Assembly: GCF_021412625.1 (NCBI RefSeq)
Contig: NZ_JAKCFI010000009.1
Span: 62,001-126,000, forward strand
From: Myxococcus stipitatus
GTDB lineage: Bacteria > Myxococcota > Myxococcia > Myxococcales > Myxococcaceae
Reading direction: 5' to 3'
DNA: 64,000 nt
In this document: positions 41,301-49,929 of the stretch, in pieces
Layout: every line of letters begins with the position of its first letter
How positions within the stretch are numbered: the first letter of the stretch is position 1
Notes under the pieces: model-generated
Told to the model about the DNA's origin: nothing
The model's database searches: none
The model's input: the letters and a program-made list of their open reading frames with translations, nothing else
Made by a program: the position numbers and the translations under genes

Positions 41301-41642
41301 GTGTCGACGACGATGGAATGCACCCGCTGTGGCGCCTGCTGCGTGGCGCCGGACATCGCGGCGCTGGACAAGCCCCTGGGCCTGCGCTGCCCGCATCTGG
41401 GTGAGGACAACCTCTGCACCATGTACGAGCGGAGGCCCGCCATCTGCCGCGACTACCAGCCGGACGAGGTATGCCGGCTCATCGAGGCCCCCACGCTGGA
41501 GGAGCGCGTCCACAAGTACCTGGCGCTCTTCGACCTCACCGCCGAGGCGCGCGCGGTGAAGGAGCGGGCCTGCCCCTCCATGAAGCTGGCGCGGAAGCTG
41601 GCGCCCCCGCCATCACCGACGGGTGGCGGACGTCGCGAGTAG
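41301..41642 (+). CDS. YkgJ-family cysteine-cluster protein
   Basis: 113 residues. The conserved cysteine pattern CTRCGACCVAP, RCPHL, CTMYERRPAICRDY matches the YkgJ/UPF0153 family, which binds metal, probably zinc or an iron-sulfur cluster. GTG 41301 is preferred because GGAG lies 5 bases upstream; ATG 41313 would be 17 bases away from it. It begins 11 bases after the zinc-finger gene. Confidence 0.85.
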   Translation: MSTTMECTRCGACCVAPDIAALDKPLGLRCPHLGEDNLCTMYERRPAICRDYQPDEVCRLIEAPTLEERVHKYLALFDLTAEARAVKERACPSMKLARKLAPPPSPTGGGRRE

Positions 41643-41697
41643 CCCGTCGCGGCCGAGCCCCTTGTCCCACCTCCCATCGGGGCGATATCCCCGGGGC

Positions 41698-42666
41698 GTG
41701 CCCTACCAGCCCTCCGAGCCCTTCCGTCCGGCGCCGGGTCTCGCGAACGAGCATGCGCAGACCATCTACGCGAACTTCGTGCGTCCCCGGCATGCGCCCC
41801 CGCTGAAGCGCGAACGCCGCGAGCTGCCCGACGGGGACTTCATCGACCTGGACACGTTCGACGGGCCTGTGGGCGCGCCGCACGTGGTGGCGCTGCACGG
41901 GTTGGAGAGCTCGTCCCAGGCGGGCTACATCACCGCCATCCTGAGAGGGGCGGCCCGGCGCGGCTGGGGCGCCACCGCGGTCAACTTCCGCTCGTGCAGC
42001 GGCGAGCCCAACCGGCTGGCGCGCTCGTATCACTCGGGTGACATCGGGGACACGCTCGTCGTGCTGCGCGAGTTGAAGGCACGCGTCACCGGCCCGCTGT
42101 TCGCGGTGGGCTTCTCGCTGGGCGCCAACGTGTTGTGTCGCGTGCTGGAGGACCAGGGGGACGCCGCGCCGGTGCACGCCGCCGCATCCGTCAGCGCGCC
42201 CTACGACCTGGATGCGTGCTGCCGCAAGCTGGACGGCCCGGGGCCCTTCCACTTCGTGTACCGGGAGCGCTTCCTGCGCACGTTGAAGCAGAAGGCGCGT
42301 GAGAAGCTCGCGCGCTTCCCCGCTGCCTTCGACGGCCGCGCCATGGAGGCCGCGCGCACGGTACGCGCCTTCGACCACGCCGTCACCGCGCCCCTCAACG
42401 GCTTCCGGAGCGCGGAGCACTACTATGCCGAGTCGTCCTCCGGTCCCCACCTGGGCGCCATCCGCCGCCCCACGCTGTTGTTGAGCGCGGCCGACGACCC
42501 CATGCTGGAGTCACCGGTCATCCCGCCGAGCGCGAGGGACAATCCCCAGCTGAGCGTGGTGCTCACGCCGCGCGGCGGCCACGTGGGCTTCGTCGGCGGC
42601 ACGGCCTTCCGCCCGACGTTCTGGGCCGAGGACGAAGTGCTCGCGTTCTTCGACTCCACCCTCTAG
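41698..42666 (+). CDS. YheT-family alpha/beta hydrolase
   Basis: 322 residues. Nucleophile elbow GFSLGAN (Ser), acid in SAADDPML and histidine in RGGHVGF: a full catalytic triad. VVALHGLESSSQAGYI carries the oxyanion-hole HG and NFRSCSGEPNR is a YheT-family signature. Probable carboxylesterase. GTG start at 41698. Its stop codon is shared with the convergent gene in a CTAG palindrome. Confidence 0.85.
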   Translation: MPYQPSEPFRPAPGLANEHAQTIYANFVRPRHAPPLKRERRELPDGDFIDLDTFDGPVGAPHVVALHGLESSSQAGYITAILRGAARRGWGATAVNFRSCSGEPNRLARSYHSGDIGDTLVVLRELKARVTGPLFAVGFSLGANVLCRVLEDQGDAAPVHAAASVSAPYDLDACCRKLDGPGPFHFVYRERFLRTLKQKAREKLARFPAAFDGRAMEAARTVRAFDHAVTAPLNGFRSAEHYYAESSSGPHLGAIRRPTLLLSAADDPMLESPVIPPSARDNPQLSVVLTPRGGHVGFVGGTAFRPTFWAEDEVLAFFDSTL

Positions 42667-43277
42667 CCGAAGGACAACAGGAAGCCGAGCTTCGCCGTGG
42701 GCCGGATGAGCCGCAGCGTCCACGGCTTCTCCTCCACGGGGGAGATGGCCTGCCGGAACGGCTCGTCCAGGTCGTCCATGCCGGGGCCGTTGAGCTCCAG
42801 GAAGCTCAGCCCGCCGCGCACGAAGAAGGTGATTCGCGAGGGCAGGCTCACCTCCAACCCGACGAGCGCGCTGACGTAGGTGTAGCCGACGCGCTCCAGC
42901 GAGGGCACGGGAGGTTGGGACAGGTCCGCCAGCCTGCGCTCCAACCGCCGCTCGTCCGCGGGCTGCGCGTGACCGAAGTCGAGGCTGAAGGCGGGTGTCA
43001 GCCACCCACGCATCGGCAGGAGCGTCAGCCCCGCGCGGCCTCCTCCACGGATGCCATTGTGGGTCCCACCCAGGTGCAGGCGCACGAGCCGCGTGGGACG
43101 GAACGCGACGGACAGGCCCGCGCCCTCCGGGATGCCCGCGTCCAGCATCAGGCCGAACGGCGCGATGCGCTCCGGGTCCTGCGTGGCGCGCCGCCGCGAC
43201 TCCAACCGCTCCACCGCCAGCGCGAGCGGAGCGAACAACAGGACGAACAACACCGTGAGCGTGGACACCCTCCCCAT
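42663..43277 (-). CDS. Secreted beta-barrel-like protein, unknown
   Basis: 204 residues. Signal peptide ~1-21 (LTVLFVLLFAPLALA). Alternating hydrophobic residues and the final FLLSFG, ending in glycine after an aromatic, fit an outer-membrane barrel. ATG 43277 begins the signal peptide. It faces the hydrolase gene and shares its stop. Confidence 0.7.
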   Translation of the reverse strand: MGRVSTLTVLFVLLFAPLALAVERLESRRRATQDPERIAPFGLMLDAGIPEGAGLSVAFRPTRLVRLHLGGTHNGIRGGGRAGLTLLPMRGWLTPAFSLDFGHAQPADERRLERRLADLSQPPVPSLERVGYTYVSALVGLEVSLPSRITFFVRGGLSFLELNGPGMDDLDEPFRQAISPVEEKPWTLRLIRPTAKLGFLLSFG

Positions 43278-43528
43278 CGACCGACTCCCCCACCCCAGCC
43301 CGCCGCCAAGCCTCGCGGCTCCTGACGTTTCCACCGGAGCACCCGATGGCCCTTCGCCTCACCGCGCTCCACGCCCGCCCGACATCCTCACCCTCGCGCT
43401 CCCGATGCCACACACGATGGTGATTCCCCCCCGCAACCGCCAACACCCCTTCATGAGCCAGGCTCCGGCGCCAACCGTTCACCGGAGCCCATCCCTCGCG
43501 CCCACGTGGCACCTGCTCGCGGACTCAC
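43278..43528. other. Left part of a ~1 kb gene desert
   Basis: Non-coding by appearance; the spacer upstream of the barrel gene, Cys/Pro-rich in every reading frame because of C-rich sequence. No promoter boxes confidently recognised. Confidence 0.5.
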
Positions 43529-44010
43529 GTGCCGCTCCCTCACCGTCCAACCGTCCGAACCACGACGCACGCACGCCGCACTACTTGCTCGCTGCGGCCT
43601 CGCGTGTCGTCCCTGCCTCGCCCGCCCCGCCCAACCGCGACACACGCTCGCGACTCCATCTGCTCGCTGCGGCCTCGCGTGTCGTTCCCGCCCCGCCGAA
43701 CCACGACACACGCCCGCGCCTCGATCTCCTCGCTCCGGCCTCGTGTGTCGTGCCCGACCTGCCCGCCCCGCCCAACCGCGACACACGCCCACGCCGCCAC
43801 CTCGCCCGACGTGACCTCGCGTGTCCTCCCCCTCCCGCCGCCCATCCGCGACACACGCCCGCGTCCCCACCGACTCGACGCGCCCCGTGTGCCCACCCTC
43901 CCCGCCCGCGACACACGCCCGCGTCTCCACATCGACGCGCCCCGTGTGCCCTCCCACCGTCCCCGCCCTCCCCACCCCGCGACACGCGCATGACCTCGCG
44001 TGCCGTCCCC
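43529..44010. repeat. Degenerate ~60-75 bp tandem repeat array with inverted-repeat units
   Basis: CGACRCACGC-like cores recur at 43563, 43638, 43704, 43779, 43849, 43909 and 43980: seven copies at spacings 75, 66, 75, 70, 60 and 71. Each is preceded by a C-rich stretch and, in four units, by CTCGCGTGTCG or a close variant, whose GTGTCG can pair with the CGACAC of the same unit. In the third unit the pairing is a perfect 9 bp (43742-43750/43779-43787). Two units also share CTCGCTGCGGCCTCGCGTGTCGT (split: positions 43587-43609 and 43661-43685). Units degrade to the right. Long frames open across it in several phases look like by-products. Confidence 0.75.
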
Positions 44011-44347
44011 CTCCCCACTCCACCCGCTCCGTCCCGGACGAGACCTGCCTCCCCACTCCAGGCACCGTCCCGCCCTCGCCGCCGCCCCTCGACGCGACCA
44101 CCCTCGCCCGCCCTCATCCCTCTCGTGGCCCGCGTCGTCCCCGCCGCGGAGAGAGGCGACAGCATTTGCCGTGCCGAGCACCGCCCGCTGTCGAAAACCC
44201 AGTGTTGCCATGGGCTTGCGGGGCCTCCCGCGTGCCGCGCGGACAACATCCGCCCCCAGCGGCCGGAAAAATCTCCGGGCTTGTCCGACAGCCGACCTAA
44301 CGTGCGGCGCCCGTCGTTCGCGTCGTCGACGAGAAGGAGTTCCCCCC
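44011..44347. other. Right part of the gene desert, upstream of lipoprotein gene
   Basis: C-rich, pyrimidine-heavy plus strand to about 44130, then ordinary sequence. GGAG at 44337-44340 serves the ATG at 44348. No gene seen. Confidence 0.5.
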
Positions 44348-45202
44348 ATGCGTCGGTCCGCGCTCAGCGCCACCTTGTTCGCCCTGTCCGCGTGCTCCGG
44401 CGACACCGAGGGCCCGGTCCCAGCGGTCGAACGCGTCCTCAACCCCCGCACCCCCGAGGCGCAGGTGACCCGCCTGTGCAACGCCCAGGGCGTGTTCAGC
44501 AACGGAGCCCTCCAGGGCTGGACGCTCACGTTGAAGGGGAAGCGCTTCTCGCCGGTGCCCGGCGGCGTGCTCACCGACTCGCCCTTCACCGAACTCCCCG
44601 AGGTCACCCTGCGCGGCCCCACCACGTACACGCTGCCCCGTGACCACGTCTTCTTCGTCGACGCGGAGACGCTGAAGGTCCACGTGCCCACGTCCTCCAC
44701 CCAGCCCGCCGTGGAGCTGACGCCAGGCAGCTACGCGGTGGAGGTCACCAATCCCCTGGGAGGCACCGGCGCGCTCGAGAACGCGCTGCTCGTGGGGCCA
44801 CCCGCCACGCTGACGCGGGTGGTGCCGCCGCCGGGCGGCTTCCGGTATGGCGAGGCCGCCACGCTCGTCGTGGAAGGCGAGGGCTTCCAGCCCGGCACGC
44901 TGCCGACCCTCGTCCTGACCGGGCCGGCGAATGACGGAGGGCTCCCGGACTCCGAGCCGCTCTCCATCATCGCCGTGGAGTCCCCCACGCGCATCGAGGC
45001 CCAGACGCGGCCCTTCGCCTTCGAGGGACATTACGACCTCGTCATCAGCCTGCCCGAGGGCTGCCAATCTCGCCTCGAGGGAGCGGTGGACATCGCCTAC
45101 CCGCGCCTGAGCGCGCTGTCCCTGTCACCCCTCACCCGCATGGGAGCGCGACAGGTCGCGCCCGACGTGGAGCACATCGAACCGGAGACGCACGCGCCAT
45201 GA
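44348..45202 (+). CDS. Lipoprotein with IPT/TIG-like repeats
   Basis: 284 residues. Lipobox ALSAC gives a lipid-anchored mature protein. Two or three beta-rich segments of IPT/TIG type follow: GWTLTLKGKRFSP, TYTLPRDHV and GEAATLVVEGEGFQPGTLP, each with the G..F motif of these Ig-like folds. It overlaps the next barrel gene by ATGA, so the two probably work as a pair at the outer membrane. Confidence 0.75.
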   Translation: MRRSALSATLFALSACSGDTEGPVPAVERVLNPRTPEAQVTRLCNAQGVFSNGALQGWTLTLKGKRFSPVPGGVLTDSPFTELPEVTLRGPTTYTLPRDHVFFVDAETLKVHVPTSSTQPAVELTPGSYAVEVTNPLGGTGALENALLVGPPATLTRVVPPPGGFRYGEAATLVVEGEGFQPGTLPTLVLTGPANDGGLPDSEPLSIIAVESPTRIEAQTRPFAFEGHYDLVISLPEGCQSRLEGAVDIAYPRLSALSLSPLTRMGARQVAPDVEHIEPETHAP

Positions 45203-45816
45203 ACGGGCTGCTCGTCATCGCGCTCGCCACGCTCGCCTCCGCCAGGCCCGCCGCCCGCGCCGCGGAGCCCTCCCCGTCCACCAGCAACGTGTGGCTGGCC
45301 CCCAAGGTGGGCTTCTTCAAGTCCACGGCGGCGCTGGATGGCGACCTCTACCTGGCCATGGAGCTGGGCTACGTCGCCCCCGTGTTGAAGCGCCGGCTCG
45401 CGGTGACGCTGGAGGTGGGCTACCACCGGCCGCAGAAGACAGGGACGCTCCAGGGCCCACGACTCGACGCCGAGGCCCCTCCGGTCGAGTACACCCTCGC
45501 CGTCCGCGAGGTGGCCCTCCTCCTCTGCGCCGTCTACCGCTTCGAGCGCGCGGTGGGCACGCTGACGCCCTACGCGGGCGCGGGCCCGGGCCTCTACCTG
45601 CACCGCGCCACGTCCGATGTCCTCGGGGAGACCGCCTCGGAGAGCGGAACCCGCCTGGGTTTCCAGGCCATCGTGGGCGTGGAGCTGCCGGTGGGCACGG
45701 GCGGCGCCTTCCTGGAGGCCCACTACCACTTCGCCCCGCTGGACCTCGTCACCACCGGGAGCGTGAACGTCGGCGGGTTCCTCGCGGGGGCGCTCGGCTA
45801 CCGGCTGCGGCTGTGA
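45199..45816 (+). CDS. Outer-membrane beta-barrel-like partner of the lipoprotein
   Basis: 205 residues. Signal peptide ends ARAAEP (~22). Eight or so amphipathic strands separated by short loops; ends GYRLRL. Its start is inside the lipoprotein stop (ATGA), so the pair is translationally coupled. Confidence 0.75.
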   Translation: MNGLLVIALATLASARPAARAAEPSPSTSNVWLAPKVGFFKSTAALDGDLYLAMELGYVAPVLKRRLAVTLEVGYHRPQKTGTLQGPRLDAEAPPVEYTLAVREVALLLCAVYRFERAVGTLTPYAGAGPGLYLHRATSDVLGETASESGTRLGFQAIVGVELPVGTGGAFLEAHYHFAPLDLVTTGSVNVGGFLAGALGYRLRL

Positions 45817-45835
45817 CGCGGTCGACGGCCCTGCC

Positions 45836-46249
45836 TCAGGCCCGCCCCACCGGCGTGCGGAACACCTTGAGCCAGTCCTGGGCCACCAGGTCGCGCACCG
45901 CCACCTTGAGCGTCCCCAACAGCTGGTGCAGGGACTCGGCGCTGTCGCCCGGCGCCTCGTGGACCCGCTCGCGCTGACCGTCGAACACGCGCACCTTGCC
46001 CGGCACCAGCGCGATGACCGGTTGTGTCGGGTGGCGCTTGCGCAACAGCCCGAGGAACAGCGGATGGTCCTCGTCCGGCCGCCGCAGGTCCACCACCACC
46101 ACCGCGGGCGCGGAGGCGGCGATGGAGGCCAGCGCGTCATCCGTGTCGGCGGTGGCGGAGATGGTGAGCCCCAGCTCGTCGGCAGCGAGGACGCGACGCA
46201 ACAGCTCGAGGGACGCGGAGTGGGGACTGGTGACGAGGACGCGGCGCAT
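45836..46249 (-). CDS. Receiver-domain protein with altered acidic pocket
   Basis: 137 residues, a single REC domain with no output domain. The phosphoacceptor is retained (VVVVDLRRP, Asp four residues before Pro), but the acidic pair normally after beta-1 is replaced: MRRVLVTSPHSAS. So magnesium binding and phosphorylation may be reduced. It may be a single-domain partner protein. Its neighbour at 46261 begins 12 bases upstream in the same direction. Confidence 0.8.
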   Translation of the reverse strand: MRRVLVTSPHSASLELLRRVLAADELGLTISATADTDDALASIAASAPAVVVVDLRRPDEDHPLFLGLLRKRHPTQPVIALVPGKVRVFDGQRERVHEAPGDSAESLHQLLGTLKVAVRDLVAQDWLKVFRTPVGRA

Positions 46250-46260
46250 CAAGATGGAAT

Positions 46261-46707
46261 CTAGCCCTTCCACACCGCGATGGCCGCCCCCGTGAACGCC
46301 ATGGCCGAGCCCACCACCCGAGCCACCGTGGCCGGCCGCCCCTCCACCAGGGCGTCCCAGACCAGGCTGGTGACGAGCTGGGCGGCCATGAGCAGCAGCA
46401 CGGACTGGACGGCGCCCAGCCGACCGATGGCCAGGGGCATCCCCAGCACGATGACGACGCCACACAGCCCGGGCACCAGGTGCCACGGCGTGAAGCCGGA
46501 GAAGCGCCCCTCGGCGCTCGCGCCGGGCCACAACCCGGGCATCGAGCGCGCGGCCGCGAACACGGCGATGACGACCACCGTGGCGACCACCATGTTCAAC
46601 AGCACCGCGCCCAGCAGGCCCCACTGGCTGGCGAAGCGACGGTTGAGACCGCCCTGGGCGACGACCGCCAGACCACACAGCAGGGGAACGAGCGAGAACA
46701 GGCGCAT
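46261..46707 (-). CDS. YdcZ/DUF606-like small membrane transporter
   Basis: 148 residues with about five membrane helices. SLVPLLCGLAVVAQGGLNRR, AVLLNMVVATVVVIAVF, HLVPGLCGVVIVLGMPLA and LLMAAQLVTSLVWDAL match the DMT-type YdcZ family. Exact substrate unknown. It starts at ATG 46707 and is divergent from the helicase gene. Confidence 0.8.
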   Translation of the reverse strand: MRLFSLVPLLCGLAVVAQGGLNRRFASQWGLLGAVLLNMVVATVVVIAVFAAARSMPGLWPGASAEGRFSGFTPWHLVPGLCGVVIVLGMPLAIGRLGAVQSVLLLMAAQLVTSLVWDALVEGRPATVARVVGSAMAFTGAAIAVWKG

Positions 46708-46831
46708 GCGCGCGGGCCAGTACCCCGAACGCGGGGCCCCTGCAAGGAGCCATGCGCGCCCCCGCCCCCCGGCGGAGTGCGCAACATGCTGGCGAATCGC
46801 GGGTCGACCGGCTAGGTCCCAGGGCTCGACC

Positions 46832-48211
46832 ATGGCCGGCCCCCTCGAACTGCACTTCGACTGCGGCACGCTGGTGGCGCCCACGCTGCCCGAGGACCCG
46901 CGTCTGCTCGGGCTCTTCCAGAAGGACGGGCGCACGGGGGTGTACCGCGCGCCGGCCTGGCACTACCGCGAGGTGGTGCTGCGGCTGCGCGAGCTGGGCG
47001 TGGCGTACGAGGACCGCGCCAGACGCTTCGAGCCGCTCGACGTCACCCTCGCCGCGCCCATCCAGCCCTTCCCCCACCAGCAACAGGCGCTCGACGCGTG
47101 GACGAAGGCGGGAGGCCGGGGGCTGGTGGAGCTGCCCACCGGCGCGGGCAAGACGCTGCTGGCGGTGCTGGCCATCGCGCACGTCAAGCGCCCCACCCTC
47201 GTGGTGGTGCCGACGCTCGACCTGATGGCGCAGTGGCAGGGCGTGCTGTCGCGCCACTTCGCGCGGCCGGTGGGGATGCTGGGCGGCGGCGTCAACGACC
47301 GGCAGCCGCTGACGGTGACGACGTACGACTCGGCCGCGTTGCAGACGGAGTTCCACGGCAACCGCTTCGGCCTGCTGGTGTGCGACGAGTGCCACCACCT
47401 GCCGGCGCCCAGCTACCGCTTCATCGCCGAGGGCTCGCTGGCGCCCTACCGGCTGGGGCTCACCGCGACGCTGGAGCGCACCGACGGCGGCGAGCGCGTG
47501 TGCGAGGAGCTGCTCGGCCCGCGCGTGCACCGCTCGGACATCCGCGAGCTGCAGGGCGAATACCTGGCGCCCTACGAGGTGAAGCGCGTGGAGGTCCCCC
47601 TGACGGAGCACGAGAAGGCGCGCTACGACGCGGCGCGGGCGCGCTACCTCGACTTCGTGCGCAAGCTGGGCGTGCGGCTGTCCGCGCCGGACGGGTGGGC
47701 GCGCTTCCTGGCGCAGAGCCAGCGCAGCGACGAGGGCCGGGCGGCGTACCGGGCCTACCGCGAGCAGCGCCGCATCGCGCTCACCTCCAGCGCCAAGCAG
47801 CAGGTGCTCTGGCGCATCCTCCTGGAGCACCGCGAGGACCGGGTGCTGGTGTTCACCGACGACAACGAGACGGTGTACACGCTGGCGCGGCGCTTCTTCC
47901 TCCCGGCCCTCACGCACCACACGCCGGTGCCGGAGCGCAAGGCGCTGCTGGCCGCCTTCGCCTCCGGGGAGCTGCCGGTGCTGCTCACCTCGCGGGTGTT
48001 GAACGAGGGCGTGGACGTGCCGGACGCGCGCGTGGGCGTGGTGCTCAGCGGCAGCGGCAGCGTGCGCGAGCACGTGCAGCGGCTGGGGCGCATCCTCCGC
48101 AAGCGCCCCGGCAAGCGGGCCCTCCTGTACGAGGTGTGCTCGGCGCAGACGGCGGAGAGCGGCATCAGCGAGCGGCGCCGCCAGCACGGCGCCTACCAGG
48201 AGGAGGGGTGA
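46832..48211 (+). CDS. XPB-type superfamily 2 helicase
   Basis: 459 residues. It is compact like archaeal XPB. N-terminal damage-recognition-like domain (~1-65), Walker A ELPTGAGKT (~95), DECHH (motif II), LTATLERTDG (motif III) and the second RecA domain with VLLTSRVLNEGVDVPDA and VREHVQRLGRILRKR (motif VI). Archaeal XPB works with the nuclease Bax1, and a DUF790/Bax1 gene begins one base later. Likely DNA repair. ATG 46832 chosen. Confidence 0.9.
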   Translation: MAGPLELHFDCGTLVAPTLPEDPRLLGLFQKDGRTGVYRAPAWHYREVVLRLRELGVAYEDRARRFEPLDVTLAAPIQPFPHQQQALDAWTKAGGRGLVELPTGAGKTLLAVLAIAHVKRPTLVVVPTLDLMAQWQGVLSRHFARPVGMLGGGVNDRQPLTVTTYDSAALQTEFHGNRFGLLVCDECHHLPAPSYRFIAEGSLAPYRLGLTATLERTDGGERVCEELLGPRVHRSDIRELQGEYLAPYEVKRVEVPLTEHEKARYDAARARYLDFVRKLGVRLSAPDGWARFLAQSQRSDEGRAAYRAYREQRRIALTSSAKQQVLWRILLEHREDRVLVFTDDNETVYTLARRFFLPALTHHTPVPERKALLAAFASGELPVLLTSRVLNEGVDVPDARVGVVLSGSGSVREHVQRLGRILRKRPGKRALLYEVCSAQTAESGISERRRQHGAYQEEG

Positions 48212-48212
48212 G

Positions 48213-49421
48213 ATGCTGACGCGCGAGCTGCTCGCCTTCCGCGTGCGGGAGGGCGTGCTGCGCCCCGCCTTCGTCAAGCGCGACGACGCGGCGCTGCTCG
48301 CGCTCGCCGCGGACCTGCTCGCGACGGTGGAGGACTCCATCGGCGCGTCGTGCGACGACGTGGAGGAGACGCTGGGCCTGGCGGCCGGAGCCTTCTCCAA
48401 GCCCAAGGTGGCCCGGGGCCTGGTGAAGCTGCTGCTCGACCGGCTCGTCTTCGCCCACCCCGCGGAGGGCATCTCCGAGCAGCGCTGGGAGCGCTTCCGG
48501 ACCGCGGGCCGCGTGCTGCGCGCGCTCCCCCCGGACGCCACGGCGGAGCAATACGAGGCGCGCCTGGGCGAGGCCCTGCCCCTGCCGCTGACGGACGCGC
48601 GCGCGACGCTGTACGCGGACCTCCCCGGCCACCGCGAGCTGGAGGGCTGGGACGGCGACGCGCCGACGCCCCAGTCCCTGGTGGATCGCTACAACCTGGC
48701 GCTCGCGCAGGGGCCCCTGCTGTCGGCGCGGCGGCTGACGCTGCGGACACGCGCGCCGGAGCTGTTGCGCGTGCGCAAGGCGCTGCGGTGGCTGAAGTTC
48801 TGCCGCCTCGTCGCGGAGGTGCGGCGCGACGGTGACGACTGGGAGCTGGAGGTGGAGGGGCCCGGCGCCATGCTCGCGATGCAGAAGAAGTACGGCCTGC
48901 AGCTCGCCTCGTTCCTGTCGGTGGTGCCGGTGCTGGAGCGCTGGGAGCTGAAGGCCACGGTGGAGCCGGCGCGCAGGCCGGTGACGCTCGTGCTCGGCGA
49001 CAAGGACCCGCTCGTCTCGCCCCTGCCCGCCGCGCTGGGGCACGTGCCGGAGGAGGTGGCCGCGCTGGCGACGGGCTTCGAGGACGACGCGTGGGAGCTG
49101 GACCTCACGCCGCTGCCGCGCCACGTGGGCGCCGCGGGGCTGTGCGTGCCGGACCTGCTCTTCCGCCACCGGGAGTCGCGCCGCGAGGTGGCGCTGGAGC
49201 TGTTCCACGCGTGGCACGCGGGGCCGCTGACGCGGCGGCTGGAGGAGCTGCGCACGCGCCCGGACGCGGGGCTCCTGCTGGGAGTGGACCGCGCGCTGGC
49301 GAAGGAGTCCGCGGAGCGCGAGGCGCTGGAGGCCCACCCGCAGGTGGTGCTCTTCCACGGCTTCCCGTCCGCGCGGAAGGTGCGCGAGCGGCTGGCGAAG
49401 CTTGCGGCCCCCGCGCGGTGA
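48213..49421 (+). CDS. Bax1-like DUF790 nuclease, partner of XPB
   Basis: 402 residues. The N-terminus LTRELLAFRVREGVLRPAFV is the DUF790 signature region. The C-terminal part has a PD-(D/E)xK-type nuclease core: LCVPDLLFRHRESRREVALELFH, with the Asp, then a Glu-x-Leu-Phe strand, as in archaeal Bax1. In archaea XPB and Bax1 form a helicase-nuclease that opens and cuts damaged DNA, so the 1-base spacing here strongly suggests the same pairing. Confidence 0.88.
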   Translation: MLTRELLAFRVREGVLRPAFVKRDDAALLALAADLLATVEDSIGASCDDVEETLGLAAGAFSKPKVARGLVKLLLDRLVFAHPAEGISEQRWERFRTAGRVLRALPPDATAEQYEARLGEALPLPLTDARATLYADLPGHRELEGWDGDAPTPQSLVDRYNLALAQGPLLSARRLTLRTRAPELLRVRKALRWLKFCRLVAEVRRDGDDWELEVEGPGAMLAMQKKYGLQLASFLSVVPVLERWELKATVEPARRPVTLVLGDKDPLVSPLPAALGHVPEEVAALATGFEDDAWELDLTPLPRHVGAAGLCVPDLLFRHRESRREVALELFHAWHAGPLTRRLEELRTRPDAGLLLGVDRALAKESAEREALEAHPQVVLFHGFPSARKVRERLAKLAAPAR

Positions 49422-49440
49422 GCGCGGCGGCGGCGCGGGC

Positions 49441-49809
49441 TCAGGCGCCCTTGGGGCGGAACTGCGCGGCGAGGACGCTGAGCAACCGGATGGCGGTGCG
49501 GTCGAGCTGCTTGGCGCGGCGCAGGAGCCGGCGCAGCTCGGCGGACTCGCCGTAGTCGCTGGGGGGCTCCGCGGCCCACTTCACCTCTTGCGACGGCTTG
49601 AGGCCCAGCGCCTCGTCCGCGGAGATGGAGAGCACCACGCACAACCGCCGGAAGGTCTGGATGCTCGGCAGCATGTGCCCGCGCTCCAGGCGCCCGTAGA
49701 CCTCGCTCGCGATGCCGATGCGCTCGGCGACGTCGGCCTGCGTCAGGTTCAGACGGGTCCGGGCGATGCGCGCGGCGCCTCCGAGACGGGATGCGAGGGT
49801 CTTTTCCAT
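49441..49809 (-). CDS. XRE-family transcriptional regulator
   Basis: 122 residues. An HTH at ~10-65: LNLTQADVAERIGIASEVYGRLERGHMLPS with typical helix-turn-helix spacing. The C-terminal ~50 residues are a short helical extension. It faces the Bax1 gene (convergent). A perfect palindrome lies right before its start, so autoregulation is likely. A helicase-repair target is possible but unproven. Confidence 0.88.
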   Translation of the reverse strand: MEKTLASRLGGAARIARTRLNLTQADVAERIGIASEVYGRLERGHMLPSIQTFRRLCVVLSISADEALGLKPSQEVKWAAEPPSDYGESAELRRLLRRAKQLDRTAIRLLSVLAAQFRPKGA

Positions 49810-49812
49810 GTT

Positions 49813-49825
49813 CGTTAACCTAACG
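49813..49825 (-). promoter_or_regulatory. Palindrome abutting the XRE gene start
   Basis: CGTTA-acc-TAACG, a perfect inverted repeat ending 3 bases from the start codon. Placement means bound protein would block the ribosome site or promoter. It is the only clear AT-containing palindrome nearby. Confidence 0.5.
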
Positions 49826-49929
49826 GGTCCGCCCATGTCGATATGACTTGAGAGGTTGGCATCCAAGAACTTCCCGGGTAGTCTCATGGGAGCAGGACTC
49901 CCTGCGTCTTCCCGAGTGAAGCCTCCGCA

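Noticed and set aside
43529-44010. CRISPR array
   Set aside because: Repeats are degenerate, spacing varies from 60 to 75 bp, units touch one another through shared sequence, and no cas gene is nearby.
43051-44643. Long plus-strand frame, and 43540-44700 minus frame, over the repeat array
   Set aside because: They run through genuine genes on both sides and produce only Pro/Arg-type repeats caused by the DNA repeats.
46832-49809. XPB, Bax1 and XRE as a defence island
   Set aside because: The XPB-Bax1 pair fits known repair biology, the regulator is convergent, and no other defence genes or mobility genes flank it.
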